DNA of 64,000 bases from Comamonas denitrificans (lineage in GTDB: Bacteria > Pseudomonadota > Gammaproteobacteria > Burkholderiales > Burkholderiaceae_C), in the NCBI RefSeq assembly GCF_017368815.1, contig NZ_JAFNME010000002.1:62001-126000 (forward strand), in the 5' to 3' direction. The translations under genes were made by a program, and so were the position numbers. Every line of letters starts with the position of its first letter. Positions within the stretch are counted from its first letter, which is position 1. Positions 7,474 to 15,898 of this stretch are shown here, piece by piece. Under the pieces are notes generated by a model. That model was not told the DNA's origin and did not search any database. It was given only the letters and a program-made list of their open reading frames with translations.

Positions 7474-10400
7474 ATGACCGACAAAAAAAACGACACTCCC
7501 CAAACCCCTGACGCAACCCGTCGGCGCATGCTGCTGCGCGGCGGCGCTGTCGCCGGGGGCCTGACCGCGTTTGCGGCGGGCTACGGCGAGGTGCTGGCCA
7601 AAGGTGCCAAGGGCCTGCTCACCGGCAGCGCTGGCACGGCCCCGCCCAGCGCCACGCGCGGTAACTCGCTCACGCCCGAGTTCCGCATCGACCCGGTGAG
7701 CGGCCAGCTCACCACCCAGCCCGGCCAGGTGGTCAGCCCCAGCAGCTGCCTGGGCTGCTGGACGCAGTGCGGCGTGCGCGTGCGCGTGGATACGCAAAAG
7801 GGCGAAATCATCCGCATCGCCGGCAACCCCTACCACCCGCTGGCCACGACCAACGCCGCGCCCATGGCCACCCCTGTGCGCGAGGTGTACGCCATGCTGG
7901 GCGGCGACAACGGCCTGGAAGGCCGCGCCACGTCGTGTGCGCGCGGCTCGGCCATGCTGGAGCACCAAACCTCGCCCTACCGCGTGCGCACCCCACTCAA
8001 GCGCGTGGGCCCGCGCGGCTCGGGCCAGTGGCAAAGCATCTCGTTTGAGCAGCTGATTCAAGAGGTCTGCTACGGTGGCGACCTGTTTGGCGAGGGCCAC
8101 GTGGATGGCCTGGCCGCCATCCGCGATGTCAAGACGCTGATCGACGAGGCCAATCCCGAGTACGGCCCCAAGTCCAACCAGCTGGTCTTTACCGATGCCT
8201 CCAACGAAGGCCGCACCCCGCTGATCCGGCGCTTTGCCGGCCCAGCCTTCGGTACGGTGAACTTTGCCAACCACGGTGCTTACTGTGGCCAGACCTACCG
8301 CGTGGGCACGGCTGCGGCCCTGGGCAACATTCCGGGCATGCCGCACGGCAAGCCCGATTGGAAGAACTCGCGCTTTGGCCTGTTTCTGGGCACGGCACCG
8401 GCGCAGGCGGGCAACCCCTTTCAGCGCATGGGCCGCGAACTGGCCGAGGCCCGCTCGCGCGAGGACAACAGCTACAAATACGTCGTCATCTCGCCCATCC
8501 TGCCCACCTCGTCCAGCCACGCTGCGGGCGACAACAACCGCTGGATTCCCGTCAAGCCGGCCACCGACCTGGCCCTGGCCATGGCGCTGATCCGCTGGAT
8601 CATCGACAACGAGCGCTACGACGCGAAGTTTTTGGCACAGCCTGGCCCGGCGGCCATGGCCGCTGCGGGCGAGGCCTCGTGGAGCAACGCCACGCACCTG
8701 CTCATCAACGACCCCCAGCACCCGCGCCACGGCCAATTCCTGCGCGGCGCGGACATTGGCCTGCCCATGCCTGAACCCGTGGATGAAAAAACCCCGGCCG
8801 AAGATGTGTACGTGGTGCAACTGGCTGACGGCAGCCTGGCACCGCACACCACCGCCCAGCCCGCCGAGATCTTTGTCGAGCGCAGCTTGACCCTGCCGCG
8901 CGCGCCGGATGCGGCGCAAGACCCCGCCCCGGTGGCCGTGTGCTCGGCGCTGGTCATGCTGCGCACCGAGGCGCGGCGCAAGACGATCCAAGAGTATTCA
9001 GACATCTGCGGCGTGCCCGTGGCCGAGATCGAAGACCTGGCGCGCGAGTTCACCAGCCACGGCAAACGCGCAGTGGCCAACTCGCACGGCGGCACCATGA
9101 GCGGCGCGGGCTTTTACACCGCCTATGCCATTGCCATGCTGAACAACCTGATTGGCAACCTCAACGTCAAGGGCGGCTGGGTGCTGGATGCCGGCCCCTT
9201 CGGCCCTTTTGGCCCCGGCCCGCGCTACAACTTCGCCCAGTTCGACGGGCAGGTCAAGCCCACCGGTGTGGCGCTGTCGCGCACGCGCTTTCCGTACGAA
9301 AAAACCAGCGAGTTCAAGCGCAAAAAAGAGGCTGGCCAAAACCCCTACCCGGCGCGTGCGCCCTGGTACCCCGCGCCCGGCAACCTGAGCAGTGAGATGG
9401 TGGCCGCCGGCCTGCTGGGCTACCCCTACCCGATCAAGGCCTGGATCAACCACATGTCCAACCCGGTGTACGCCATCGCCGGCTTTGAGCACGCCGTGGT
9501 GCCGTCCATCAAGGATGTGAAAAAGCTGCCGCTGTTCATCTCGGTCGATCCGTTTATCAACGAAACCTCGGCCCTGGCCGACTACATCGTGCCCGACACC
9601 GTGACCTACGAGAGCTGGGGCATCGGCGCACCCTGGGCCGACGTGATTGCCAAAACCTCCACCGTGCGCTGGCCGGTGGTGGAACCGGCCACAGCCCGCA
9701 CCGCCGACGGCCAGCCGGTGAACCTGGAATCCTTCCTGTTTGCCATCGCCAAAGAGCTGCAGCTGCCCGGCTTTGGCAAGGGCGGCATGGCTACCCGCGA
9801 CGGCGAGCCCGTTGATCTGGAATGCGCCGAGGATTTCTACGTGCGCGGCATCTCCAACATCGCCTACCAAGCGGGCCGCCCCGTGCCCGAGGCCAGCGAC
9901 GACGACATCGAGATCACCGGCCTGTCGCGCTGGATGCCCGAAGTGCAAAAGCGCCTCAAAGACGAGGAAGTGCGCCGCGTGGCCATGGTCATGAGCCGTG
10001 GCGGGCGCTTTGACACCGTGGACGAGTCGTGGAAAGACGACCACATCAAAGCGGCTTACAAGTTCCCGGTGCAAATCTGGCACGAGGGTCTGGCCAAGAT
10101 GCGCCATTCCATGACCGGTGAGCGCTATATGGGCTGCCCCAGCTGGTTCCCGACGCGCTTTGCCGATGGCTCCAGCATGCGCGAGCACTACCCCGAGTCT
10201 GAGTGGCCGCTGACCATGAGCTCGTACAAATCCAACCTGATGAGCAGCATGTCGATCGGTGTCAAGCGCCTGCGCCAGGTCCACCCGCACAACCCCATCA
10301 GCCTGCACAAGGAAGATGCGGCACGCTTTGGCATTGCCAACGGCGATGCCATCGAAGTGAGCACCCCAGGGGCCAAGGTGCAAGGCGTGGCACTGGTGAG

Positions 10401-10647
10401 AAGCGGCGTGGCACGCGGCACCGTGGCCATCGAGTACGGCTATGGGCACCGGCAGCTGGGGGCGGTGGCGCACCTGATTGACGGCAAGCCCACCGCGCAC
10501 AACCCGCAGCATGGGCAGGGAGTGAACCTGAACGCGCTGGGCTTCACCGACCCGACCCGGCCGGAGCAGGACAACGTGTGGATCGACTGGGTCTCGGGTG
10601 CCGTGGTGCGCCAGGGCCTGCCAGTGCGGGTGCGCAAGCTGGCCTAA
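7474..10647 (+). CDS. ttrA: Tetrathionate reductase catalytic subunit TtrA-like molybdoenzyme
   Basis: This is a molybdopterin-guanine-dinucleotide enzyme of the DMSO reductase superfamily, predicted to reduce tetrathionate to thiosulfate in the periplasm. The 1057-residue product starts with a Tat signal (TRRRMLLRGGAVAGG, residues 15-30). The [4Fe-4S] site is CLGCWTQCGVR near 92-102, completed by TSCARG near 154. The segment NHGAYCGQTYR near 267 holds a candidate cysteine ligand to molybdenum. Length and the GCWTQCG signature fit TtrA better than arsenate or polysulfide reductases. The start ATG has AAAGGTGAACC upstream. It follows ttrC by 84 bp. The ttrRS regulators are not in the window, so substrate identity is inferred from family and order. 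Confidence 0.82.
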   Translation: MTDKKNDTPQTPDATRRRMLLRGGAVAGGLTAFAAGYGEVLAKGAKGLLTGSAGTAPPSATRGNSLTPEFRIDPVSGQLTTQPGQVVSPSSCLGCWTQCGVRVRVDTQKGEIIRIAGNPYHPLATTNAAPMATPVREVYAMLGGDNGLEGRATSCARGSAMLEHQTSPYRVRTPLKRVGPRGSGQWQSISFEQLIQEVCYGGDLFGEGHVDGLAAIRDVKTLIDEANPEYGPKSNQLVFTDASNEGRTPLIRRFAGPAFGTVNFANHGAYCGQTYRVGTAAALGNIPGMPHGKPDWKNSRFGLFLGTAPAQAGNPFQRMGRELAEARSREDNSYKYVVISPILPTSSSHAAGDNNRWIPVKPATDLALAMALIRWIIDNERYDAKFLAQPGPAAMAAAGEASWSNATHLLINDPQHPRHGQFLRGADIGLPMPEPVDEKTPAEDVYVVQLADGSLAPHTTAQPAEIFVERSLTLPRAPDAAQDPAPVAVCSALVMLRTEARRKTIQEYSDICGVPVAEIEDLAREFTSHGKRAVANSHGGTMSGAGFYTAYAIAMLNNLIGNLNVKGGWVLDAGPFGPFGPGPRYNFAQFDGQVKPTGVALSRTRFPYEKTSEFKRKKEAGQNPYPARAPWYPAPGNLSSEMVAAGLLGYPYPIKAWINHMSNPVYAIAGFEHAVVPSIKDVKKLPLFISVDPFINETSALADYIVPDTVTYESWGIGAPWADVIAKTSTVRWPVVEPATARTADGQPVNLESFLFAIAKELQLPGFGKGGMATRDGEPVDLECAEDFYVRGISNIAYQAGRPVPEASDDDIEITGLSRWMPEVQKRLKDEEVRRVAMVMSRGGRFDTVDESWKDDHIKAAYKFPVQIWHEGLAKMRHSMTGERYMGCPSWFPTRFADGSSMREHYPESEWPLTMSSYKSNLMSSMSIGVKRLRQVHPHNPISLHKEDAARFGIANGDAIEVSTPGAKVQGVALVRSGVARGTVAIEYGYGHRQLGAVAHLIDGKPTAHNPQHGQGVNLNALGFTDPTRPEQDNVWIDWVSGAVVRQGLPVRVRKLA

Positions 10648-10728
10648 AGCTGGGGGTGGATCGTGGGGCACACCCGTCTTTGGCGCTATGGCACGAGCCA
10701 CCCCACACACGGTCTGGTATGGCGTTGC

Positions 10729-11511
10729 TTAGCCCTGGTCTCCGCCGCCCACGGGCAGCACGGTGCCAGTGATGTAGGAGGCATCGTCCGAGGCTAGGAA
10801 CAGGATCGGATCGGCTTGCTCGTCCAGTGTGCCGTAGCGCTTCATCAGGCTGCTGTCGACCGACTGGGTGTAGATCTGCTGGTACCAGGCTTTTTCCTGC
10901 TCGCACTGTGCCTGGGTGTTGCGCGGGATGAGACGCGGGGGTGCTTCGGTGGCACCGGGCGCGGTGGCATTGACGCGGATGCCGCGCTCGCCGTTTTCAA
11001 AGGCCAGGCAGGCGGTCAGGGCATTGACACCGCCCTTGGCCGCGCCGTAGGGCACGCGATTGATACCGCGCGTGGCGATGGACGAGACATTGACGATGCT
11101 CCCCTTGCCGTTGGTCAGCATGTGTGTGATGGCTGCGTGGCAGCACCACAGGGTGGGGAAGAGCGAGCGGCGCACTTCGGCCTCGATTTCCGCTTCTTGG
11201 TAGTGCTCGAAGGGCTTGGTCCAGATGGTGCCGCCGACGTTGTTGATAAGGATGTCGATGTGGCCAAACTTTTCCACGGCCGCGTTCATGATGCGCTGGC
11301 ATTCGGCAAACTTTTCTAGGTCGGCGGTCAGGCTGAGCACCTCTACCTTGGTGCTGCTGGCGATGTCTTTGGCCACGTCGTGAACCAGTTCTGAACGATC
11401 CACTAGCACCAGGGTGCCTTTTTCCTTGGCCATTTTTTCGGCCACGCGCTTGCCAATCCCTTGCGCGGCACCAGTGATGACGGCCACTTTTTTCTTGAAA
11501 CGGTTGCTCAT
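10729..11511 (-). CDS. benD: Benzoate diol dehydrogenase BenD
   Basis: BenD oxidises the cis-diol of benzoate (1,6-dihydroxycyclohexa-2,4-diene-1-carboxylate) to catechol with NAD+ and release of CO2. The 260-residue protein is a short-chain dehydrogenase with the cofactor motif TGAAQGIG near residue 13, NNVGG near 90, and the catalytic Ser...YGAAK near 155-159. The C-terminal region PRLIPRN...WYQQIYTQSVDSSLMKRYGT is typical of BenD/XylL. GGAG lies before the ATG. It is the last gene of the leftward benABC-porin-benD run and converges on ttrA, leaving an 81-bp gap without a clear terminator. Confidence 0.93.
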   Translation of the reverse strand: MSNRFKKKVAVITGAAQGIGKRVAEKMAKEKGTLVLVDRSELVHDVAKDIASSTKVEVLSLTADLEKFAECQRIMNAAVEKFGHIDILINNVGGTIWTKPFEHYQEAEIEAEVRRSLFPTLWCCHAAITHMLTNGKGSIVNVSSIATRGINRVPYGAAKGGVNALTACLAFENGERGIRVNATAPGATEAPPRLIPRNTQAQCEQEKAWYQQIYTQSVDSSLMKRYGTLDEQADPILFLASDDASYITGTVLPVGGGDQG

Positions 11512-11544
11512 GTTTGCTCCGGAAGAAAGGGTCTGAACAGGTTC

Positions 11545-12630
11545 TCAGAACGCGTGGCGCAGGCCGACCATCAGACCGGTCTGGTTGCGTCCGGCCAGTG
11601 GGGCCAGTGCCGTGTTGCTGGCCCCCACCGAGGGCGAGAAGCGGGCCTTGCCATCGTTGCGCATGAAGCCGAGCGTGGTGTAGGCCGCCGTGCGCTTGGA
11701 GAAGGCATAGGTGCCACGCAGCACCAGCATCTGGGCACCGTCGGTACTGTCTTTGTAGTCAAAGTCGTAGTACTGGGCTTCCAGCATCACGGCGGTGCTC
11801 AGGGGGTGGGACACGCCCAGTGACCACAGGGTGCTCTTGCGCTGGGCCTGGACGGCGGCTTCGTTCCTGCGCTGCATGTAGTTGGCGACCAGCTTGGTCT
11901 TGCCCAGCAGGACGTAGCCGTTCAGTGCCAAGCGGCGATCGGACTTGTCGCTCAGGTCGGCGCCACCGGCGGGGCGGTTGTCGCGCCCGTTCTGCTCATC
12001 GACCCAGGTGCCCACGCCCCAGGTGGGGGCATCGTATTTCAGCACGGCAGACCAGGAGCGGCACTCGCTGCTGTTGCTGCTTTCGCCCGCGCAGTTTTGC
12101 GCATCCTTGCCCAGGCTGTAGAGCACGCCGGCGGTGACTCCGCTGAATTTGCCCAGGTAGGCAATGGAGTTGTCCAGGCGCGGGCCGGCCAGGTAGGTAT
12201 CGAACGCACCGGCGCCGTAGATCTGCGCCAGGAAGATATCGGTATTGGCAGCGCCCGGGAACAGCATCGAATACTGGCGGCCCAGCGACAGCGTGCCCCA
12301 TTGGCCGGAGAGGCCGACAAACGCCTGGCGGCCGAAGGCGCGGCCCCCTTGCTGGGTTTCGCCGGTGTCTAGGCCAAAGCCCGATTCCAGGGTGAACACG
12401 GCCTTGAGGCCGTTGCCCAGGTCTTCGCTGCCACGCAGGCCCCAGCGCGAGGCGGCAGAGCCGGCAATGCTGGGCATCCGCGTGATGCTGCCGCCGGTGC
12501 TGGTGTTGTCCAGGCGTTCGATGCCGGTGTCCACCAGGCCGTAGAGGGTGACGTTCTGGGCCTGGGCGGAGGTGATGGCTCCGGCGCACAGGAGCAAGGT
12601 GGTCGTCAGGCTTGTAGCGATGCGTTGCAT
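11545..12630 (-). CDS. Gram-negative porin in the benzoate operon
   Basis: This is a predicted outer-membrane trimeric porin of the beta-proteobacterial Porin_4 type. The 361-residue product has a signal peptide ending in AQA (about residue 24). The mature start NVTLYGLVDTGIE and the SRWGLRGSEDLGNGLKAVFTLESGF pattern are typical, and the last residue is phenylalanine. It sits between benC and benD with short gaps (52 and 33 bp), so it is co-transcribed. This position suggests it helps benzoate cross the outer membrane. It is not related by sequence to BenF/OprD-type porins, so selectivity cannot be read from the sequence. Confidence 0.85.
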   Translation of the reverse strand: MQRIATSLTTTLLLCAGAITSAQAQNVTLYGLVDTGIERLDNTSTGGSITRMPSIAGSAASRWGLRGSEDLGNGLKAVFTLESGFGLDTGETQQGGRAFGRQAFVGLSGQWGTLSLGRQYSMLFPGAANTDIFLAQIYGAGAFDTYLAGPRLDNSIAYLGKFSGVTAGVLYSLGKDAQNCAGESSNSSECRSWSAVLKYDAPTWGVGTWVDEQNGRDNRPAGGADLSDKSDRRLALNGYVLLGKTKLVANYMQRRNEAAVQAQRKSTLWSLGVSHPLSTAVMLEAQYYDFDYKDSTDGAQMLVLRGTYAFSKRTAAYTTLGFMRNDGKARFSPSVGASNTALAPLAGRNQTGLMVGLRHAF

Positions 12631-12682
12631 GCAAGATCTCCTAGGGTTTTGGTTTGGAATTCAGAAAAGTGAGAGTGATGAC

Positions 12683-13693
12683 TTAGACACTGGCAGCAAA
12701 TTTTTCGTAGTGAAAGCTGGCCGGTTCTATGGCCTGCGCACGCAGGTGCTGTGCCACGGCATCGACCATGGGCGGGGGGCCACACAGGTAGATATCGACG
12801 TTGCCGTGGTGCAATTGGGTCGGCTCCAGGTGGTGGGTGACGTAGCCTTTCTTAGGCCAGCGGCTGTCGTCGGCGACCACGCACACGGCGTAGCTGAAGT
12901 TGGGCAGGGCCGCTTTGAAGCTGTCCAGGCGCTCCAGGGCGACCACGTCGGCATCGGTGTTCACGCCGTAGATCAGGTGGATGGGCTGGTCGCTATCGCC
13001 TTGTGCGACCAGCTTGTCCAGCATTGACAGGAAAGGGGCCAGACCGGTGCCGCCCGCCAGCATCAGCACGGGGCGCACGACATCGCGCAGGTAGAAGCTG
13101 CCGATGGGGCCGGCCAGCTTGATGGTGTCACCGGGCTGGGTGCGACCGGTCAGGTAGCCACTCATCAGGCCGTCGGGCACGTTGCGAATCAGAAAGCTCA
13201 CCTTGCCATCGTGCGGCATAGAGCTGAAGGAATAGGCACGCGTTTGGGTGGTGCCGGGCACTTCCAGGTTGGCATATTGGCCGGGCAGGAAAGACAGTTT
13301 GTTCAGGCTGGGGCCTTGTAGCACCAGGCTGATGGTGCTGGGCGAGAGCTGGTGAACTGCTTCAATGGTGGCGGTCAGGGTGGCTTGCTTGATCTTGCAC
13401 ACCTCAGACGAGACGGGCACGTTCACCACGCAGTCGCTCTTGGGGAACATTTGGCAGGTGAGCACCTGGCCCAGGCGGGCTTCTTCCTCGCTCATGGCAT
13501 CTTCAATGTAGAAGCCCAGTTCGTATTGGCCCGATTCGGCCTGGCATTTGCAAGCGCCACACGCGCCATCGCGGCAGTCGATGGGCACATTGACACCCTG
13601 GCGGTAGGCGGCATCGGCCACCGTTTCCGTAGCATTGCAGTCGATGAAGCGGGTTACGCCGTCCTCGAAGTTCAGGGCGATTTTGAAAGTCAT
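12683..13693 (-). CDS. benC: Benzoate 1,2-dioxygenase electron transfer component BenC
   Basis: BenC is the NADH:ferredoxin reductase that feeds electrons to the BenAB oxygenase. The 336-residue protein has an N-terminal plant-type [2Fe-2S] ferredoxin domain (CRDGACGACKC near residue 40 and a fourth cysteine in VLTCQ). Next come an FAD-binding domain (RAYSFSS) and an NAD domain (GGTGLAPFLSML). The start chosen is the ATG at 13693, giving MTFKIALNFEDG, because GGAG lies just before it and the family starts here; the frame is open upstream to 13774 but that part is not conserved. The last residues match the BenC/XylZ family. Confidence 0.95.
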   Translation of the reverse strand: MTFKIALNFEDGVTRFIDCNATETVADAAYRQGVNVPIDCRDGACGACKCQAESGQYELGFYIEDAMSEEEARLGQVLTCQMFPKSDCVVNVPVSSEVCKIKQATLTATIEAVHQLSPSTISLVLQGPSLNKLSFLPGQYANLEVPGTTQTRAYSFSSMPHDGKVSFLIRNVPDGLMSGYLTGRTQPGDTIKLAGPIGSFYLRDVVRPVLMLAGGTGLAPFLSMLDKLVAQGDSDQPIHLIYGVNTDADVVALERLDSFKAALPNFSYAVCVVADDSRWPKKGYVTHHLEPTQLHHGNVDIYLCGPPPMVDAVAQHLRAQAIEPASFHYEKFAASV

Positions 13694-13759
13694 GTTCGTC
13701 TCCAAGAGGGAAAACCGGCCCGCACCACGCCTTTTGAAATCAGGGGGCGCAGGCCGCAT

Positions 13760-13783
13760 GGCGGCCCGCTTCAAGGGGCCGCC
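13760..13783 (-). other. GC-rich intercistronic hairpin between benB and benC
   Basis: Two perfect 8-bp arms (GGCGGCCC at 13760-13767, GGGCCGCC at 13776-13783) flank an 8-nt loop in the 120-bp benB-benC gap. There is no T-run, so it is more likely an mRNA-stability or processing element than a terminator. Confidence 0.45.
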
Positions 13784-13813
13784 CAGAGGTCGGGACAGGG
13801 TTAGGGTCGGCTC

Positions 13814-14302
13814 CTAGATGTGGTACACGTCCAGAACGTGGCGAACGTAGTCGGTCTTGAGGACCACTTTCTTGTCCTGAATGATGGGCTGCTCGCCAGT
13901 CACGTCCAGGGTGTAGAAGCTGGTGCCACAGAAGTGGTCGGTGTGGTTGTAGCGCACGCTCATGGTGTGCCAGTTAAAGCGCAGCTTGACGGTTTTGTCG
14001 TCCTGCTCCAGCACCTCGATGTTGCTGATGTGGTGGTTGGTGCGGGTGTCCGGGATGGTGGCGCTGGAGCGCTCGGTGCGGATGCGAAACACTCGGTCTT
14101 CCAGCCCGGCGCGGCGGCCGTACCAGATGAGCGAGATTTCGCTTTGCGGGTCTTCGGTCAGCTCGCCATCGTCATCCCAGGCAGGCACCCAGAAGGTGCA
14201 GTTTTCAGCGTACAGGGCCAGCCAGCTGTCCCAATCGCGCTCGTCCAGGTAGCGGGCTTCGCGGTACAGGAAGGCGCACAGGTTTTCGTAAGAAATCGAC
14301 AT
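13814..14302 (-). CDS. benB: Benzoate 1,2-dioxygenase small (beta) subunit BenB
   Basis: This is the beta subunit of the ring-hydroxylating oxygenase, with a structural role in the alpha3beta3 hexamer. The 162-residue protein has the SnoaL-like cone fold sequence of BenB/XylY. It starts YENLCAFLYREARYLDERDWDSWLALYAENCTFWVP and ends in LKTDYVRHVLDVYHI. Length is normal. It starts 26 bp after the benA stop with an appropriate ribosome site and is followed by benC. Confidence 0.95.
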   Translation of the reverse strand: MSISYENLCAFLYREARYLDERDWDSWLALYAENCTFWVPAWDDDGELTEDPQSEISLIWYGRRAGLEDRVFRIRTERSSATIPDTRTNHHISNIEVLEQDDKTVKLRFNWHTMSVRYNHTDHFCGTSFYTLDVTGEQPIIQDKKVVLKTDYVRHVLDVYHI

Positions 14303-14328
14303 ATCAATGGTCTCCTTGGGGCTTGGGC

Positions 14329-15681
14329 TTACTGGGCGGCAGATTCGTCAGACTCGGCAGCAATGGCGGCACGCATTTGCTCCAGCCAGTAGCTGTGCTG
14401 GGCCACGTAGAGGCCTTCGTCTTCGGTCTTGACACCCGACAGGATGGGCTTGAGGCCGATCTTGTCGGCTTCGGCATCGGGGCCTTCCACCCAATGCTCG
14501 GCACCACGTGACATGTCGTTCCACTCCAGCGCCCGGCCCATGAAGCCTTCTTGGCAGGCGCGGAATTCTTCCAGGTCGTCCGGCGTGGCCATGCCAGTGG
14601 CGTTAAAGAAGTCTTCGTACTGGCGAATGCGGTGGGCGCGTGCTTCGGCCGATTCGCCCTTGGGAGCGATGCAGTAGATGGTGACTTCCGTGCGATCGAC
14701 GGACAGCGGGCGGAACACGCGGATTTGCGAGCTGAACTGGTCCATCAGGTACACGTTGGGGTACACGCACAGGTTGCGCGAGTTGTTGATCATCCACTCG
14801 GCCTTGGCTTCGCCGAATTCCTTGACCAAGCGCTCGCGCTGCTCCATCAGCGGGCGGTCTTCGGGGTTGTCCCAGCGCGTCCACAGCAGCAGGTGGCCGT
14901 TCTCGAACGAGTAGGAGCCGCCGCCCTTTTTGGCCCAGCCGCCCGCGCTCATGGCGTTGATGTCGTCGCCGCTGTCGCGGCTCTTGCGCTGTGCTTGCGT
15001 GGCGGCGTAGTTCCAGTGCGTGGCGGTGACGTGGTAGCCATCGGCACCGTTTTCGGCCTGCAGTTTCCAGTTGCCTTCGTACACGTACGAGGAAGAGCCG
15101 CGCAGCACTTCCAGGCCTTCGGGTGACTGGTTCACGATCATGTCGATGATGACCTTGGACTCACCCAGAAAGTCTTCCAGCGATTGCACGTCCGGGTTCA
15201 GGCTGGCAAACAGAAAACCGCGGTAGGACGCAAAGCGTGCGACTTTTTTCAGGTCGTGCGAGCCTTCGCAATTAAAGCTGGCGGGGTAGCCGGTTTCGGT
15301 GGGGTCTTTGATCTTGAGCAGCTTGCCCGAGTTGTTGAACGTCCAGCCGTGGAAGGGGCAGGTGAAACTGCCCTTGTTGCCATGCTTGAAGCGCGTGAGC
15401 GTGGCGCCCCGGTGTGCACAAGAGTTGATGAAGCAGTTGAGCTGGTTGTCCTTGTTGCGCGTGATGAAGACCGGCTGGCGACCAATTTTGGTGGTGTAGT
15501 AATCGTTGATCTTGGGCAGCTGGCTCTCGTGGGCCAAATACACCCAGTTGCCTTCAAAGATGTGTTTCATCTCCAACTCGAACAACTCTGAGCTGGTGAA
15601 CATTTCGCGTTTGCAGCGGAATTTGCCTTTGGCTTTGTCTTTCTCGAGCAGTGAGTCGAGATATTCCTTGGTGATGCCCAT
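14329..15681 (-). CDS. benA: Benzoate 1,2-dioxygenase large (alpha) subunit BenA
   Basis: This is the catalytic subunit of benzoate dioxygenase, which adds both atoms of O2 to benzoate to give the cis-diol. In the 450-residue protein the Rieske [2Fe-2S] site is [11 protein letters not shown]...CPFHGW (cysteines near 87 and 107). The mononuclear iron site is [10 protein letters not shown] near residue 215, with the HX4H pair. Length matches BenA/XylX. The start ATG has AAGGAG upstream. It is the first gene of the leftward operon, with a predicted -10 (TACCAT, 15720-15725) and two BenR-type boxes (15747-15783) directly upstream. Confidence 0.96.
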   Translation of the reverse strand: MGITKEYLDSLLEKDKAKGKFRCKREMFTSSELFELEMKHIFEGNWVYLAHESQLPKINDYYTTKIGRQPVFITRNKDNQLNCFINSCAHRGATLTRFKHGNKGSFTCPFHGWTFNNSGKLLKIKDPTETGYPASFNCEGSHDLKKVARFASYRGFLFASLNPDVQSLEDFLGESKVIIDMIVNQSPEGLEVLRGSSSYVYEGNWKLQAENGADGYHVTATHWNYAATQAQRKSRDSGDDINAMSAGGWAKKGGGSYSFENGHLLLWTRWDNPEDRPLMEQRERLVKEFGEAKAEWMINNSRNLCVYPNVYLMDQFSSQIRVFRPLSVDRTEVTIYCIAPKGESAEARAHRIRQYEDFFNATGMATPDDLEEFRACQEGFMGRALEWNDMSRGAEHWVEGPDAEADKIGLKPILSGVKTEDEGLYVAQHSYWLEQMRAAIAAESDESAAQ

Positions 15682-15898
15682 GGTCGCGGTCTCCTTGTTT
15701 CTGGTGGTATGGAGCGGTCATGGTAGGCGGGGGAAAAGTTGCTAAATATCCGTTTTCTGCACGATAACTATCCGTTCTGTGCAGAAATTGCGGTTTTGCA
15801 TGAAATGGATACGAGTTGTGCAGGAACTGGATATTCCGCTGGGACAGGGTGCCCCTAACCTACGCCTGCAATACCAACAACGTTAGGAGACACACCCC
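15682..15898. promoter_or_regulatory. Divergent ben promoter region with four XylS/BenR-type boxes
   Basis: XylS-family regulators bind paired direct repeats TGCA-N6-GGNTA. Four exact matches occur here. Two read leftward toward benA (15747-15761 and 15769-15783 on the minus strand). Two read rightward toward the transporter operon (15797-15811 and 15819-15833 on the plus strand). Within each pair the repeats are 22 bp apart. The leftward pair is followed after 21 nt by TACCAT (15720-15725). The rightward pair is followed after 22 nt by TAACCT (15856-15861). This spacing resembles the XylS-activated Pm promoter. Both operons should respond to the BenR-like protein encoded at 23729-24739. Confidence 0.85.

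Noticed and set aside
6286-8991. 901-codon minus-strand frame opposite ttrC and ttrA
   Set aside because: It is rich in Gly, Ala, His, Arg and Gln, as expected for the antisense of GC-rich genes, and it overlaps two well-supported genes.
10653-10704. Terminator between ttrA and benD
   Set aside because: A 7-bp stem (GGGGTGG with CCACCCC) exists, but the loop is 38 nt and no T-run follows.
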